Shown here in pieces: positions 1 through 5,148 of a DNA stretch of 5,148 nt. The position numbers and the translations under genes are program-made. Below the pieces are notes generated by a model. That model worked only from the letters and a program-made list of their open reading frames with translations, ran no database searches and was not told the DNA's origin. The stretch covers positions 1 to 5,148 of the forward strand of contig DHGV01000119.1 of the NCBI GenBank assembly GCA_002402945.1. Reading direction: 5' to 3'. The stretch's first letter is position 1. Each line of letters opens with the position of its first letter. This DNA is from Pelotomaculum sp. UBA4789. Lineage in GTDB: Bacteria; Bacillota; Desulfotomaculia; Desulfotomaculales; Pelotomaculaceae.

Positions 1-59
1 AGCTTTAGCTGAACGAGTTCACTCTCGTACAGGCTCCTAGTCTGCTCCGCCAGATCCTC
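1..59 (-). other. Possible coding fragment at the left edge, function unknown
   Basis: Read leftward from 59, the minus strand gives 19 codons with no stop, reading EDLAEQTRSLYESELVQLK, and runs off the window. The residues look like an amphipathic, charged helix and third codon positions are mostly G or C, as in the real genes here. An in-frame ATG lies at 66-68, but codon 3 from it is TAA (60-62), and no ribosome binding site precedes it. The piece could be the decayed start of a gene with a nonsense mutation, or chance. The plus strand also has a short open end finishing at TAG 38-40, so the strand is not certain. I do not recognise a family. Confidence 0.2.
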
Positions 60-120
60 TTAATCCATTTTAACGTGAGAATCACTTTGTTTTTCAGGGA
101 GGCAATATTTATACTCAGAA

Positions 121-149
121 TTTTTATAAATCAAAAAATAGAGTATAAT
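121..149 (+). promoter_or_regulatory. Candidate SigA-type promoter for the amidohydrolase gene
   Basis: A perfect TATAAT -10 box lies at 144-149. Seventeen bases upstream is TTTTTA (121-126), a weak -35 matching TTGACA at three of six positions. The surrounding stretch (about 105-150) is strongly AT-rich compared with the gene that follows. Transcription would begin near 156 and give a leader of about 75 bases. The -10 is convincing; the -35 is not. Confidence 0.45.
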
Positions 150-218
150 GAAAGAATCAGATAATCATAGTGGGCTTTAGTGGTAGGATTCTTGAGTAAA
201 ATAAACATCGGACGAAAT

Positions 219-222
219 GGAG
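219..222 (+). promoter_or_regulatory. Ribosome binding site of the amidohydrolase gene
   Basis: GGAG in an AT-rich setting, 8 bases before the ATG at 231 and 11 before the ATG at 234. The spacing favours the first ATG. Confidence 0.6.
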
Positions 223-230
223 AATGAAAT

Positions 231-1784
231 ATGATGTGCGATACCTCAGCAGACCTTGTTTTATATAACGCCAGGGTAATAACCATGGATCAAAAGCGGT
301 CCGAGGCAGAACTGGTCGCTGTTAAAGACGGTAAAATCCTGGATGTCGGTAAAGGGAATTGCCTTGGGCTGTTCAAGGGCACGAAGGCCAGGCTTATTGA
401 CTGCGAAGGCGGGACGGTGGTTCCCGGTTTCAACGATGCCCACTGTCATCCTCTTTCTTTTGCCGCCACTCTGCTTCACGTAGATTGTTCGCCCGCATCG
501 GCAAAAAATATTGTTGAGATTAAGGAGTGCATCCGCCGGAAGGCGGAGCAAACTCCTGAGGGAAAGTGGGTAAGGGCGGCGCAATATAACGAAGTCTGTC
601 TTGAGGAAAACCGGCATCCCAACCGCCGGGAACTGGACGAAGCAGCCCCCTTTCACCCGGTGATCCTGGTCCATTACTCAGGGTGTATATGTGTGTTAAA
701 CAGCCTGGCGCTGCGGCTGGTGGGTATCACCATGGATACCCCGGATCCGGAGGGTGGACACATCGGCCGGGATCTGGAAACAGGAGAGCTGGACGGGCTT
801 GTCGTTGGAAGGAATAAGCTTGTGGAGAGCGGATTGCCGCCCCTGGATGAGGAGGAGCTGGCACAGGGAGCAAAGCTCGCCTTCCTGGAATATATTTCAC
901 ACGGAATTACTTCTCTTCAGGACACCGGCTGGACTAACGGGTTGAGCCAATGGCAAATACTGCAGAGGTTTAAAGAACAGGGGAAATTGCCGGTGCGGAT
1001 TTCTATGATGCTGGGGAGTGACGCCCTGGAGGAATTCAGGGGAGCCGGTCTATCTACGGGCAGTGGGGACAGCCGTTTGCGTGTGGGCGGGGTTAAGATA
1101 GCACTTGATGAAAGTACCGGCTGTCCGCATCCGCCACAGGATCTGCTGAACGACCACGCCCTCAGGGCGCACCAGGCAGGGTTCCAGCTTGCGCTCCATG
1201 TCAATGATGTATATACTCTGGAAGCAGCGCTGGCCTCACTGGAGTTTGTCCAGAAGCAGACGCCCAGGCCGGAGCACCGCCACCGCCTGGAGCATTGCGC
1301 GGTTTGTCCTCCCGGTCTAATGCGCAGGCTGAAGGAGACCGGGGCAATTGTTGTCACACAGCCGCCATTCATTTACTGCTTCGGGGATATATTTCTGAAA
1401 GATGTCCCCCCCGCCATGATCAGCTGGATTTTCCCTGTCGGGTCATTTCACAAACGTGGTTTGAAGATAGCGGCAAGTTCAGATTCACCTGTGACGCCGT
1501 CTAATCCCCTGCTCGGCGTCTATGCCGCTGTAACCAGGAAAACCGGGACAGGGCAAACTATTTCACCCGGGGAGGGCATTGCCCCGTTGGAGGCGTTGAG
1601 GATGTACACCTATTGGCCTGCCTACGCCACCTTTGAGGAAAATGTAAAAGGCTCGATCACCCCGGGCAAGCTTGCTGATCTGGTGGTCCTGAGCGGCAAT
1701 CCCACACAAGTAAATCAGGAAGAGATAAAAGAGATTAAGGCAATGATGACTATCATTGATGGAAAAGTTGTTTGGGAAAGATAG
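231..1784 (+). CDS. YtcJ-type amidohydrolase (amidohydrolase family 3), metal-dependent
   Basis: A complete 517-residue cytoplasmic protein of the amidohydrolase superfamily, in the YtcJ/NfdA/AepA-like branch, which hydrolyses C-N bonds such as N-substituted formamides. The true substrate is unknown. Residues 8-65 form the N-terminal beta-sandwich part and lead into VVPGFNDAHCHP, with the HxH metal ligands H71 and H73. Other likely active-site residues are K289 (GGVKIALD), H323 (ALHVND), H355 (HRLEHC) and D418 (SSDSPV). Residues 476-517 return to the small domain (GSITPGKLADLVVL, then DGKVVW). Length is normal for the family, there is no signal peptide, and all expected ligands are present, so it should be active. 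The start at 231 has GGAG at 219-222, 8 bases upstream; the ATG at 234 is an equally in-frame alternative. The motif that usually reads HxxGD is HVND here. It stands alone, convergent with the cyclase gene. Confidence 0.93.
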   Translation: MMCDTSADLVLYNARVITMDQKRSEAELVAVKDGKILDVGKGNCLGLFKGTKARLIDCEGGTVVPGFNDAHCHPLSFAATLLHVDCSPASAKNIVEIKECIRRKAEQTPEGKWVRAAQYNEVCLEENRHPNRRELDEAAPFHPVILVHYSGCICVLNSLALRLVGITMDTPDPEGGHIGRDLETGELDGLVVGRNKLVESGLPPLDEEELAQGAKLAFLEYISHGITSLQDTGWTNGLSQWQILQRFKEQGKLPVRISMMLGSDALEEFRGAGLSTGSGDSRLRVGGVKIALDESTGCPHPPQDLLNDHALRAHQAGFQLALHVNDVYTLEAALASLEFVQKQTPRPEHRHRLEHCAVCPPGLMRRLKETGAIVVTQPPFIYCFGDIFLKDVPPAMISWIFPVGSFHKRGLKIAASSDSPVTPSNPLLGVYAAVTRKTGTGQTISPGEGIAPLEALRMYTYWPAYATFEENVKGSITPGKLADLVVLSGNPTQVNQEEIKEIKAMMTIIDGKVVWER

Positions 1785-1813
1785 TTAATCACATTTCAGA
1801 TTTTCTTTATCAA

Positions 1814-1849
1814 TTGCTTAGGAAGCAAAAAGACCGTCCCCATGCTTCC
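1814..1849. repeat. Palindromic GGGGACGGT-type repeat (REP-like or IS200-family associated)
   Basis: Two overlapping inverted repeats are visible. TTGCTT (1814-1819) pairs with AAGCAA (1823-1828) across a 3-base loop. GGAAGCA (1821-1827) pairs with TGCTTCC (1843-1849) across 15 bases. Between the longer arms the minus strand reads TGGGGACGGTCTTTTT. GGGGACGGT(T)CT motifs in intergenic palindromes are, from memory, common in Clostridia and related genomes beside IS200-like/REP-associated tyrosine transposases. Neither hairpin is followed by a T-run on either strand, so it is not a normal terminator. Only one copy lies in this window, so its status as a dispersed repeat is inferred. Confidence 0.45.
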
Positions 1850-1885
1850 CCAATATTACATGTTCTGTTAAATTGTAATTACAGC

Positions 1886-2032
1886 TTAACCAGTAAGTAC
1901 ATTGGCGCCCTGGGATTCCTCCGGCAGCATGAACCGCATAAAAAATGTAGTTCCCGCTGCGCCGGTGTCCAAATCGATTACGGCATAAACATGGGATGCC
2001 TGCGCCAAGGGAACAGGAAAAAACCTTTTCCG
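1886..2032 (-). pseudogene. Possible C-terminal remnant of a sensor histidine kinase
   Basis: A minus-strand reading frame stays open for 48 codons from just after an in-frame TGA (2033-2035) to TAA at 1886-1888. Its second half reads VYAVIDLDTGAAGTTFFMRF and then MLPEE, with coding-like codon choice. The GTTFFMRF...LP pattern resembles the end of the HATPase_c domain of histidine kinases (typical G-x-GTTF-x-x-x-LP just before the C-terminus). No start codon with a ribosome binding site is present and the rest of a kinase is missing, so if the reading is right this is a decayed tail left beside the cyclase gene. The match is short and could be coincidental. A longer overlapping minus-strand frame (1818-2138) has no such resemblance. 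Confidence 0.3.
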
Positions 2033-2064
2033 TCATAGCGACTAGCCCCTGGCGGGAACGTCTT

Positions 2065-3741
2065 TCAGGCGTCTTTAACAGATGCGTCTGCAACCACCAC
2101 ACAGTTACGTCCTCTTGACTTGGCTTCGTAAAGAGCACTGTCCACCATGGTCAAGAGATTTTCCAGGAAAATTTGATGGTCGTCGACAAACTCCGCTTCG
2201 GCGTTAACGCTGATCAGGCCTGCGCTTATAGTTACACTCAAATCCGCACCGGAAGTCCTGATGCAGTGGTTCTCTACCATAGACCTTATTCTTTCAGCAA
2301 AAACAACAGCGCCATCCCTGTCCGTTTGCGGCATATAAATTATGAATTCTTCACCCCCAAACCTGGCCAGCATATCCGCCTCACGAAGATTTTGTTTTAT
2401 GACGTCCACCACACCTCGCAAAACATTGTCGCCGGCCAGATGTCCATAGGTGTCGTTAATTAGTTTAAAGTTATCCAGATCGAAAAGAATTATCGAAAAA
2501 GGAAATTTAAAACGCCGGGCGACAGCAATCTCGCGCACCAGTTGCCGCAGCAGATATCTTTTATTATAACAACCGGTCAGCGCATCTGTAATTGTCATTT
2601 GTTCAAGTCTTTTGTTGGCCTTGTAGAGTTCTTCCTGGACCCGCAATAATTCCTTGTTTTGCTGCTTAAGCGTCATATTCTTTTCATTAATCTTTTGGAT
2701 CATAACGCTCAATTCAGTAACGTCATTAAAGGTAATAATCCGGCCTAAAAGACATTTTCTTCTATCGAACACCGGTGAAACGGTAATGGAAACATGCCCG
2801 GTTTTTTCTCCCCCGAACACTATTTCCGTTTGCAGAATTTTTGATTTATTACTGCTGTACTCCTCCAGGAACATGCCCTCTTTTGGCGAAAGAGTAAAAA
2901 GCTTTTTCATATCGAAAACCTGGCCTTGCCGGATCTTGAGAAATTTGTTTGCACTCCTGTTGAGATCGAGTGTTAAATCATTATTATCGATCACGATCAT
3001 ACCTGTGGTCATGCTGTCTATTACCTCACGCTGGGCAATGGTTACAATCCGGAACAGGTCGTACTTTTGGATGGCTATCACAAAACAAATAACGGAAGTA
3101 ATAATACCAAATGAAGTCAAGCCGGCCACGACGCCGAACCTTGGAAAAAAAACCACGTTAAACAGCACGTCCAAAAGAGAAAACATAAGCAGAAGTATAA
3201 CTCCCCACACACAAAGCGACAGCTGTTTCTTCATGTTGCTTTCAGGAACGGCTGTCAGAGTAAGCAGCATAAATGTAGTGGCAACAATTAAATATATTAT
3301 ACTGGACAAAATAAACAACCAGAAAAAGGGACCGTAAGTGCGAATCGCCCATCCTTCACCGGATGGCTGGACAAACAAAAAATGCCATGGATTGGTTGTA
3401 ACCAGCATAGCGCACAGGACAGCCGGGATGGCCCACAAGGATAGAACTTTTTTCTCATAGCTGTCAATTTTCTTAGTCAGCACCAGGGCAAATATCAGCC
3501 AGCCAAAGCCCAGAAAACAGAGGCCGACAAAAGCGACATTGAGGAAAAACCACTGTATTGGTTGTTCATGGGTTATGTTAATCAAGAAATTACAGCTCGG
3601 CCACAGCATCATCAAAGAGTGAAAGGCCAAATAAACTTTGTGCAGGGTCGTTATGGTATTTACTGTAAGCACATAGATTAAAATTACCAACAAAGAAACA
3701 AACAGGTAAAGGTCTATCCATTCCGGCTGCATTTGGCTCAC
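2065..3741 (-). CDS. Membrane-bound diguanylate cyclase: 7TM, PAS-like and GGDEF domains
   Basis: Makes c-di-GMP from two GTP at the inner face of the membrane. Residues 10-225 hold about seven to eight hydrophobic segments with a TNPWHFLF motif (116-123), as in the N-terminal 7TM region found on many histidine kinases and cyclases. Residues 235-345 resemble a PAS domain, ending in GRIITFNDVTE. Residues 346-384 are a predicted coiled coil. The GGDEF domain spans about 385-550: DALTGCYNKR (386-395), FDLDNFKLIND with metal ligand D421, and the signature GGEEF (462-466). The inhibitory I-site RxxD is intact as R453-E-A-D456, five residues before GGEEF, so product inhibition is expected. The 558-residue frame begins at GTG 3741, which has no clear ribosome binding site. 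ATG 3732 (555 residues) has GGTGAG (3737-3742) four bases upstream and may be the true start. The sensed signal is unknown. It stands alone, convergent with the amidohydrolase. Confidence 0.95.
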   Translation of the reverse strand: MSQMQPEWIDLYLFVSLLVILIYVLTVNTITTLHKVYLAFHSLMMLWPSCNFLINITHEQPIQWFFLNVAFVGLCFLGFGWLIFALVLTKKIDSYEKKVLSLWAIPAVLCAMLVTTNPWHFLFVQPSGEGWAIRTYGPFFWLFILSSIIYLIVATTFMLLTLTAVPESNMKKQLSLCVWGVILLLMFSLLDVLFNVVFFPRFGVVAGLTSFGIITSVICFVIAIQKYDLFRIVTIAQREVIDSMTTGMIVIDNNDLTLDLNRSANKFLKIRQGQVFDMKKLFTLSPKEGMFLEEYSSNKSKILQTEIVFGGEKTGHVSITVSPVFDRRKCLLGRIITFNDVTELSVMIQKINEKNMTLKQQNKELLRVQEELYKANKRLEQMTITDALTGCYNKRYLLRQLVREIAVARRFKFPFSIILFDLDNFKLINDTYGHLAGDNVLRGVVDVIKQNLREADMLARFGGEEFIIYMPQTDRDGAVVFAERIRSMVENHCIRTSGADLSVTISAGLISVNAEAEFVDDHQIFLENLLTMVDSALYEAKSRGRNCVVVADASVKDA

Positions 3742-3742
3742 C
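3730..3742 (-). promoter_or_regulatory. Alternative ribosome binding site and ATG start of the cyclase
   Basis: On the minus strand GGTGAG (3742-3737) is followed by CCAA and ATG (3732-3730). The GTG that opens the longest frame lies inside this purine-rich sequence, and upstream of it there is only AAAGAA. The ATG start would shorten the protein by three residues and change no domain. Confidence 0.4.
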
Positions 3743-3824
3743 GCATTTCTTTGACTGAGACTACCCGGAACTGCAAATTACTTATCCATATTTACCAATT
3801 ACAGTTGCGCTGGTTGCTCCGATA

Positions 3825-4032
3825 TTAAGATTGCAACCCAAAATCCTTGTTCAACTGATCATGCTTAAAACTCCTGGAACGATCGGCATAATCACCGACC
3901 AGATGACCGTTGCCAATAAGCTTGTATTTGTAGATTACCAACCCATCAAGGCTCACTGGGCCTCTGGCGTGAATTGATCCCAACCTCGGCCCCAAAGCCG
4001 TAGCTGAAGCGTGTGGAGCAGTTCCAGAAAAC
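3825..4032 (-). pseudogene. proA: Frameshifted C-terminal remnant of glutamate-5-semialdehyde dehydrogenase (ProA)
   Basis: ProA reduces gamma-glutamyl phosphate to glutamate semialdehyde in proline synthesis. Only its last 68 or so residues remain, in two frames. Bases 4032-3976 read VFWNCSTRFSYGFGAEVGI, matching the family's VYVNASTRF...GFGAEVGIS. Bases 3974-3828 then read IHARGPVSLDGLVIYKYK followed by LIGNGHLVGDYADR, matching the family's LHARGPMGLEGLTTYKYK...GNGH. A single base (3975) separates the two parts where about four codons (STQK in other ProA proteins) are expected, so roughly 11 bases were lost and the frame shifted. About four residues are also missing between STRF and GFGAE. 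Upstream of 4032 the first frame soon hits a stop and all resemblance ends; the catalytic domain is absent. An uninterrupted 85-codon TTG-start frame (3825-4082) covers the area but crosses the break out of phase. It is certainly non-functional. Confidence 0.82.
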
Positions 4033-4082
4033 ATTTCCCTAAAAAAGGACTTTTTGGATGTATGTCGAATAAAAGGTTTCAA

Positions 4083-4156
4083 TCGGTAATTCTTTATTTA
4101 TTTATCTGATTATAGTATATATTTAGCTAAAAATCACCAAATAAATCAATCATTAA
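4083..4156. other. AT-rich spacer between two gene remnants
   Basis: Very AT-rich sequence with many short A/T runs and stops in every frame. It separates the proA remnant from the transposase-like remnant. I see no gene, convincing promoter pair or terminator in it. Confidence 0.5.
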
Positions 4157-4320
4157 TTAAACCATCGCGAAGCGATTTTGTTCTTCTTGAATGTCGCACC
4201 AGGCTCTAAAAACTATATCTTTACTTAGCCCCAAATGCCTTGTCGTTCCCGAACAGATGCACCTGTTGTTACCCTTATTTTACTAATCAACTCATTACGG
4301 ATCTTTTTATCTATACAGCT
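4157..4320 (-). pseudogene. Probable frameshifted helix-turn-helix tail of an IS200-like/REP-associated transposase
   Basis: Two overlapping minus-strand frames together read like the C-terminal helix-turn-helix of Y1/REP-associated tyrosine transposases. Bases 4320-4246 give SCIDKKIRNELISKIRVTTG then ASVRE, a basic helix and a turn. After that point the likely frame moves, and bases 4234-4160 give LGLSKDIVFRAWCDIQ and end at TAA 4157-4159. Joined, the pattern is (E)LI-x-x-x-R-x-x-TGASVRE....LGLSKD, where the family has the recognition helix. Eleven bases separate the parts where 12 are expected, consistent with one lost base. The first frame remains open up to 4443, but that part is very AT-rich and overlaps the promoter of the next gene, so it is probably not coding. 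No catalytic Y1 domain (HUH motif) is left. The family call rests on a short stretch. Confidence 0.42.
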
Positions 4321-4329
4321 TTTGACTCT

Positions 4330-4355
4330 TAAGTTTAAAAATATTTTGTCGATAT
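4330..4355 (+). promoter_or_regulatory. Candidate SigD (sigma-28) promoter for the membrane sensor gene
   Basis: TAAG at 4330-4333 is followed after 15 bases by TCGATAT at 4349-4355. The Bacillus-type SigD consensus is TAAA-N(14-16)-CCGATAT, so it matches three of four and six of seven positions with proper spacing. SigD controls flagellar and chemotaxis genes in many Firmicutes, which fits the likely MCP downstream, although the start codon is about 160 bases away. A TATAAT at 4359-4364 lies just beyond but has no -35 at the right distance. The AT-rich background raises the chance of a false match. Confidence 0.4.
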
Positions 4356-4507
4356 ATATATAATGCAGGAGTTTTCTATCATTTCGGATGGCGGACTGTG
4401 TGCATTGATTCAGGCATAGATTATGGCTGAGGGGGTATGCGTTTTAACAGGTCTGAAGCGGGTGCGGTGTTTGTAGTAAATGTATTTTTTAGTAGACAGG
4501 AGAGAAC

Positions 4508-4514
4508 GGGGGAG
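4508..4514 (+). promoter_or_regulatory. Ribosome binding site that sets the sensor gene start
   Basis: GGGGGAG lies 8 bases before the ATG at 4523. The nearer ATG at 4515 directly abuts this site and is in another frame, so it is excluded. Confidence 0.75.
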
Positions 4515-4522
4515 ATGCGCGG

Positions 4523-5148
4523 ATGGCCAAATATTGTTGGGATACCCTGAAGTGCCCGGAGGATAGAAAGAGAGCCTGCCCGGCCTTTACCCAGGGCAAG
4601 GGGCACAGCTGCTGGACGGTTACAGGCACCCACTGCCAGGGGAAGGTGCAGGGCACGATGGCCGAGAAGTTCGACGGCTGCCAGGAGTGCAGATTTTACC
4701 AGGATTTCAACCAGGTGCGCTTCGGCGTCAGGGCGCGGCTGATCGCCGGCTTTGCGGCGCTGGTGTTGTTTTTGGTGTTGGGGGGTGCCTTCTTGCTTTA
4801 CCAGACGAAGGCGGTGGACCGGGGTTATACCGATCTGCTGCAGACCAGAGTCAAGCTTATCCGTGAAGCCGAGGGGCTGAAAGGAGACTTTTTGATGTGC
4901 GCCCTGGACGTGCGATCGTATATATTCCTGGGCCACGAGGACTATGTGAACCGCTTCAAGGAAACCCGGACGGCGGTAAGCCGCGATCTGGAGGAAATGG
5001 AGAAGCTGCTGGCCACTGCTGAAGAGAAGGCGCTGTTGAAAAAGATCGAGGACGCCCTTGCGGTGTTTGACGACTACGCCTGGAACGCCATAAGCCTGAA
5101 GGAGCAAAATAACACTGATAGGCTTTTCACCTACGTTATGGAAAGCAA
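4523..5148 (+). CDS. Membrane sensor with N-terminal two-CW-type cysteine domain, probable chemotaxis receptor (partial)
   Basis: The first 208 residues of a protein cut by the right edge of the window. Residues 1-62 are cytoplasmic and cysteine-rich: CW (5-6), CP (11-12), CPA (19-21), CW (30-31), C38, and C53-x-x-C56 followed by RFY. This matches the two-CW domain pattern, seen in anaerobe signalling proteins and presumed to bind a metal or cofactor. Residues 71-93 are one transmembrane helix after a positive RARL flank. Residues 94-208 are helical, charged and extracytoplasmic, with heptad-like spacing as in four-helix-bundle ligand domains of MCPs. A second membrane helix, HAMP and signalling domain should follow beyond the edge. 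A histidine kinase with the same sensor half cannot be excluded. Start: ATG 4523 with a strong ribosome binding site. Codon use is GC-rich, in sharp contrast with the AT-rich leader. It is transcribed away from the cyclase and may be under SigD control. Confidence 0.85.
   Translation, partial: MAKYCWDTLKCPEDRKRACPAFTQGKGHSCWTVTGTHCQGKVQGTMAEKFDGCQECRFYQDFNQVRFGVRARLIAGFAALVLFLVLGGAFLLYQTKAVDRGYTDLLQTRVKLIREAEGLKGDFLMCALDVRSYIFLGHEDYVNRFKETRTAVSRDLEEMEKLLATAEEKALLKKIEDALAVFDDYAWNAISLKEQNNTDRLFTYVMES

Noticed and set aside
98..104. AGGGAGG ribosome-binding-like site
   Set aside because: No start codon follows at a usable distance, and no open frame begins there.
2016..2031. GGAAAA-AACC-TTTTCC perfect inverted repeat
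   Set aside because: A short, mostly A/T stem with no T-run after it; too weak to call a terminator between the convergent genes.
2654..3337. 227-codon open frame on the plus strand
   Set aside because: It is opposite the cyclase gene, which has clear domains throughout this stretch. The translation has no recognisable family.
3800..3825. TACA-N15-CCGATAT, a second SigD-like match on the plus strand
   Set aside because: It points into the proA remnant in antisense and no gene follows, so it is probably chance. It also warns that such matches occur by chance here.
4164..4180. ATCGC/GCGAT hairpin with a following T-rich run as a terminator
   Set aside because: The stem is only 5 base pairs with a 3-base loop, the T-run is interrupted, and no plus-strand gene would need to end there. 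It lies inside the transposase-like remnant.
4437..4550. 37-codon plus-strand frame with GAGGGGG just before its ATG
   Set aside because: The purine run is too close to the ATG, and the frame overlaps the ribosome binding site and start of the sensor gene. It has no recognisable sequence.
4421..5107. 228-codon open frame on the minus strand
   Set aside because: It lies opposite the sensor gene, whose plus-strand frame has a strong ribosome binding site, a cysteine domain and a membrane helix. The minus frame is a GC-rich shadow.

Overview
The window looks like chromosomal DNA from an anaerobic, Gram-positive-type bacterium, most likely a Clostridia/Peptococcaceae relative (Desulfotomaculum or Pelotomaculum-like). 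That is an inference from gene content: a cysteine-rich two-CW-type domain in front of a membrane sensor, a 7TM-PAS-GGDEF protein, strong purine-rich ribosome binding sites, a SigD-like promoter, and a GGGGACGGT-type repeat of the kind linked to IS200-like/REP-associated transposases. The sequence alone does not prove the taxon.

Layout. Positions 1-59 hold a coding-looking scrap on the minus strand, followed by an AT-rich intergenic stretch with a good -10 box (144-149). Positions 231-1784 (+) encode a complete YtcJ-type amidohydrolase. A 280-base gap between convergent genes (1785-2064) contains a palindromic GGGGACGGT-type repeat and a 48-codon minus-strand open stretch that may be the tail of a lost histidine kinase. 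Positions 2065-3741 (-) encode a complete membrane-bound diguanylate cyclase (7TM, PAS-like, coiled coil, GGEEF). Positions 3742-4522 contain no intact gene. They are a small graveyard holding a frameshifted C-terminal remnant of proA (3825-4032, -) and a frameshifted tail that resembles the helix-turn-helix end of a Y1/REP-associated transposase (4157-4320, -), then an AT-rich leader with a SigD-like promoter (4330-4355). Positions 4523-5148 (+) are the start of a membrane sensor, probably a methyl-accepting chemotaxis protein, which runs off the right edge.

Function. The three real genes do not form an operon: the amidohydrolase and cyclase converge, and the cyclase and sensor diverge across the decayed region. 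The cyclase would make c-di-GMP in response to a membrane or ligand signal. The sensor would feed chemotaxis or another signalling route, with a possible metal or redox module in its cytoplasmic N-terminus. No defence system, CRISPR array, RNA gene or obviously new multi-gene system is visible. The most informative points are the two minus-strand gene remnants, the transposase-associated repeat, and the two-CW sensor.
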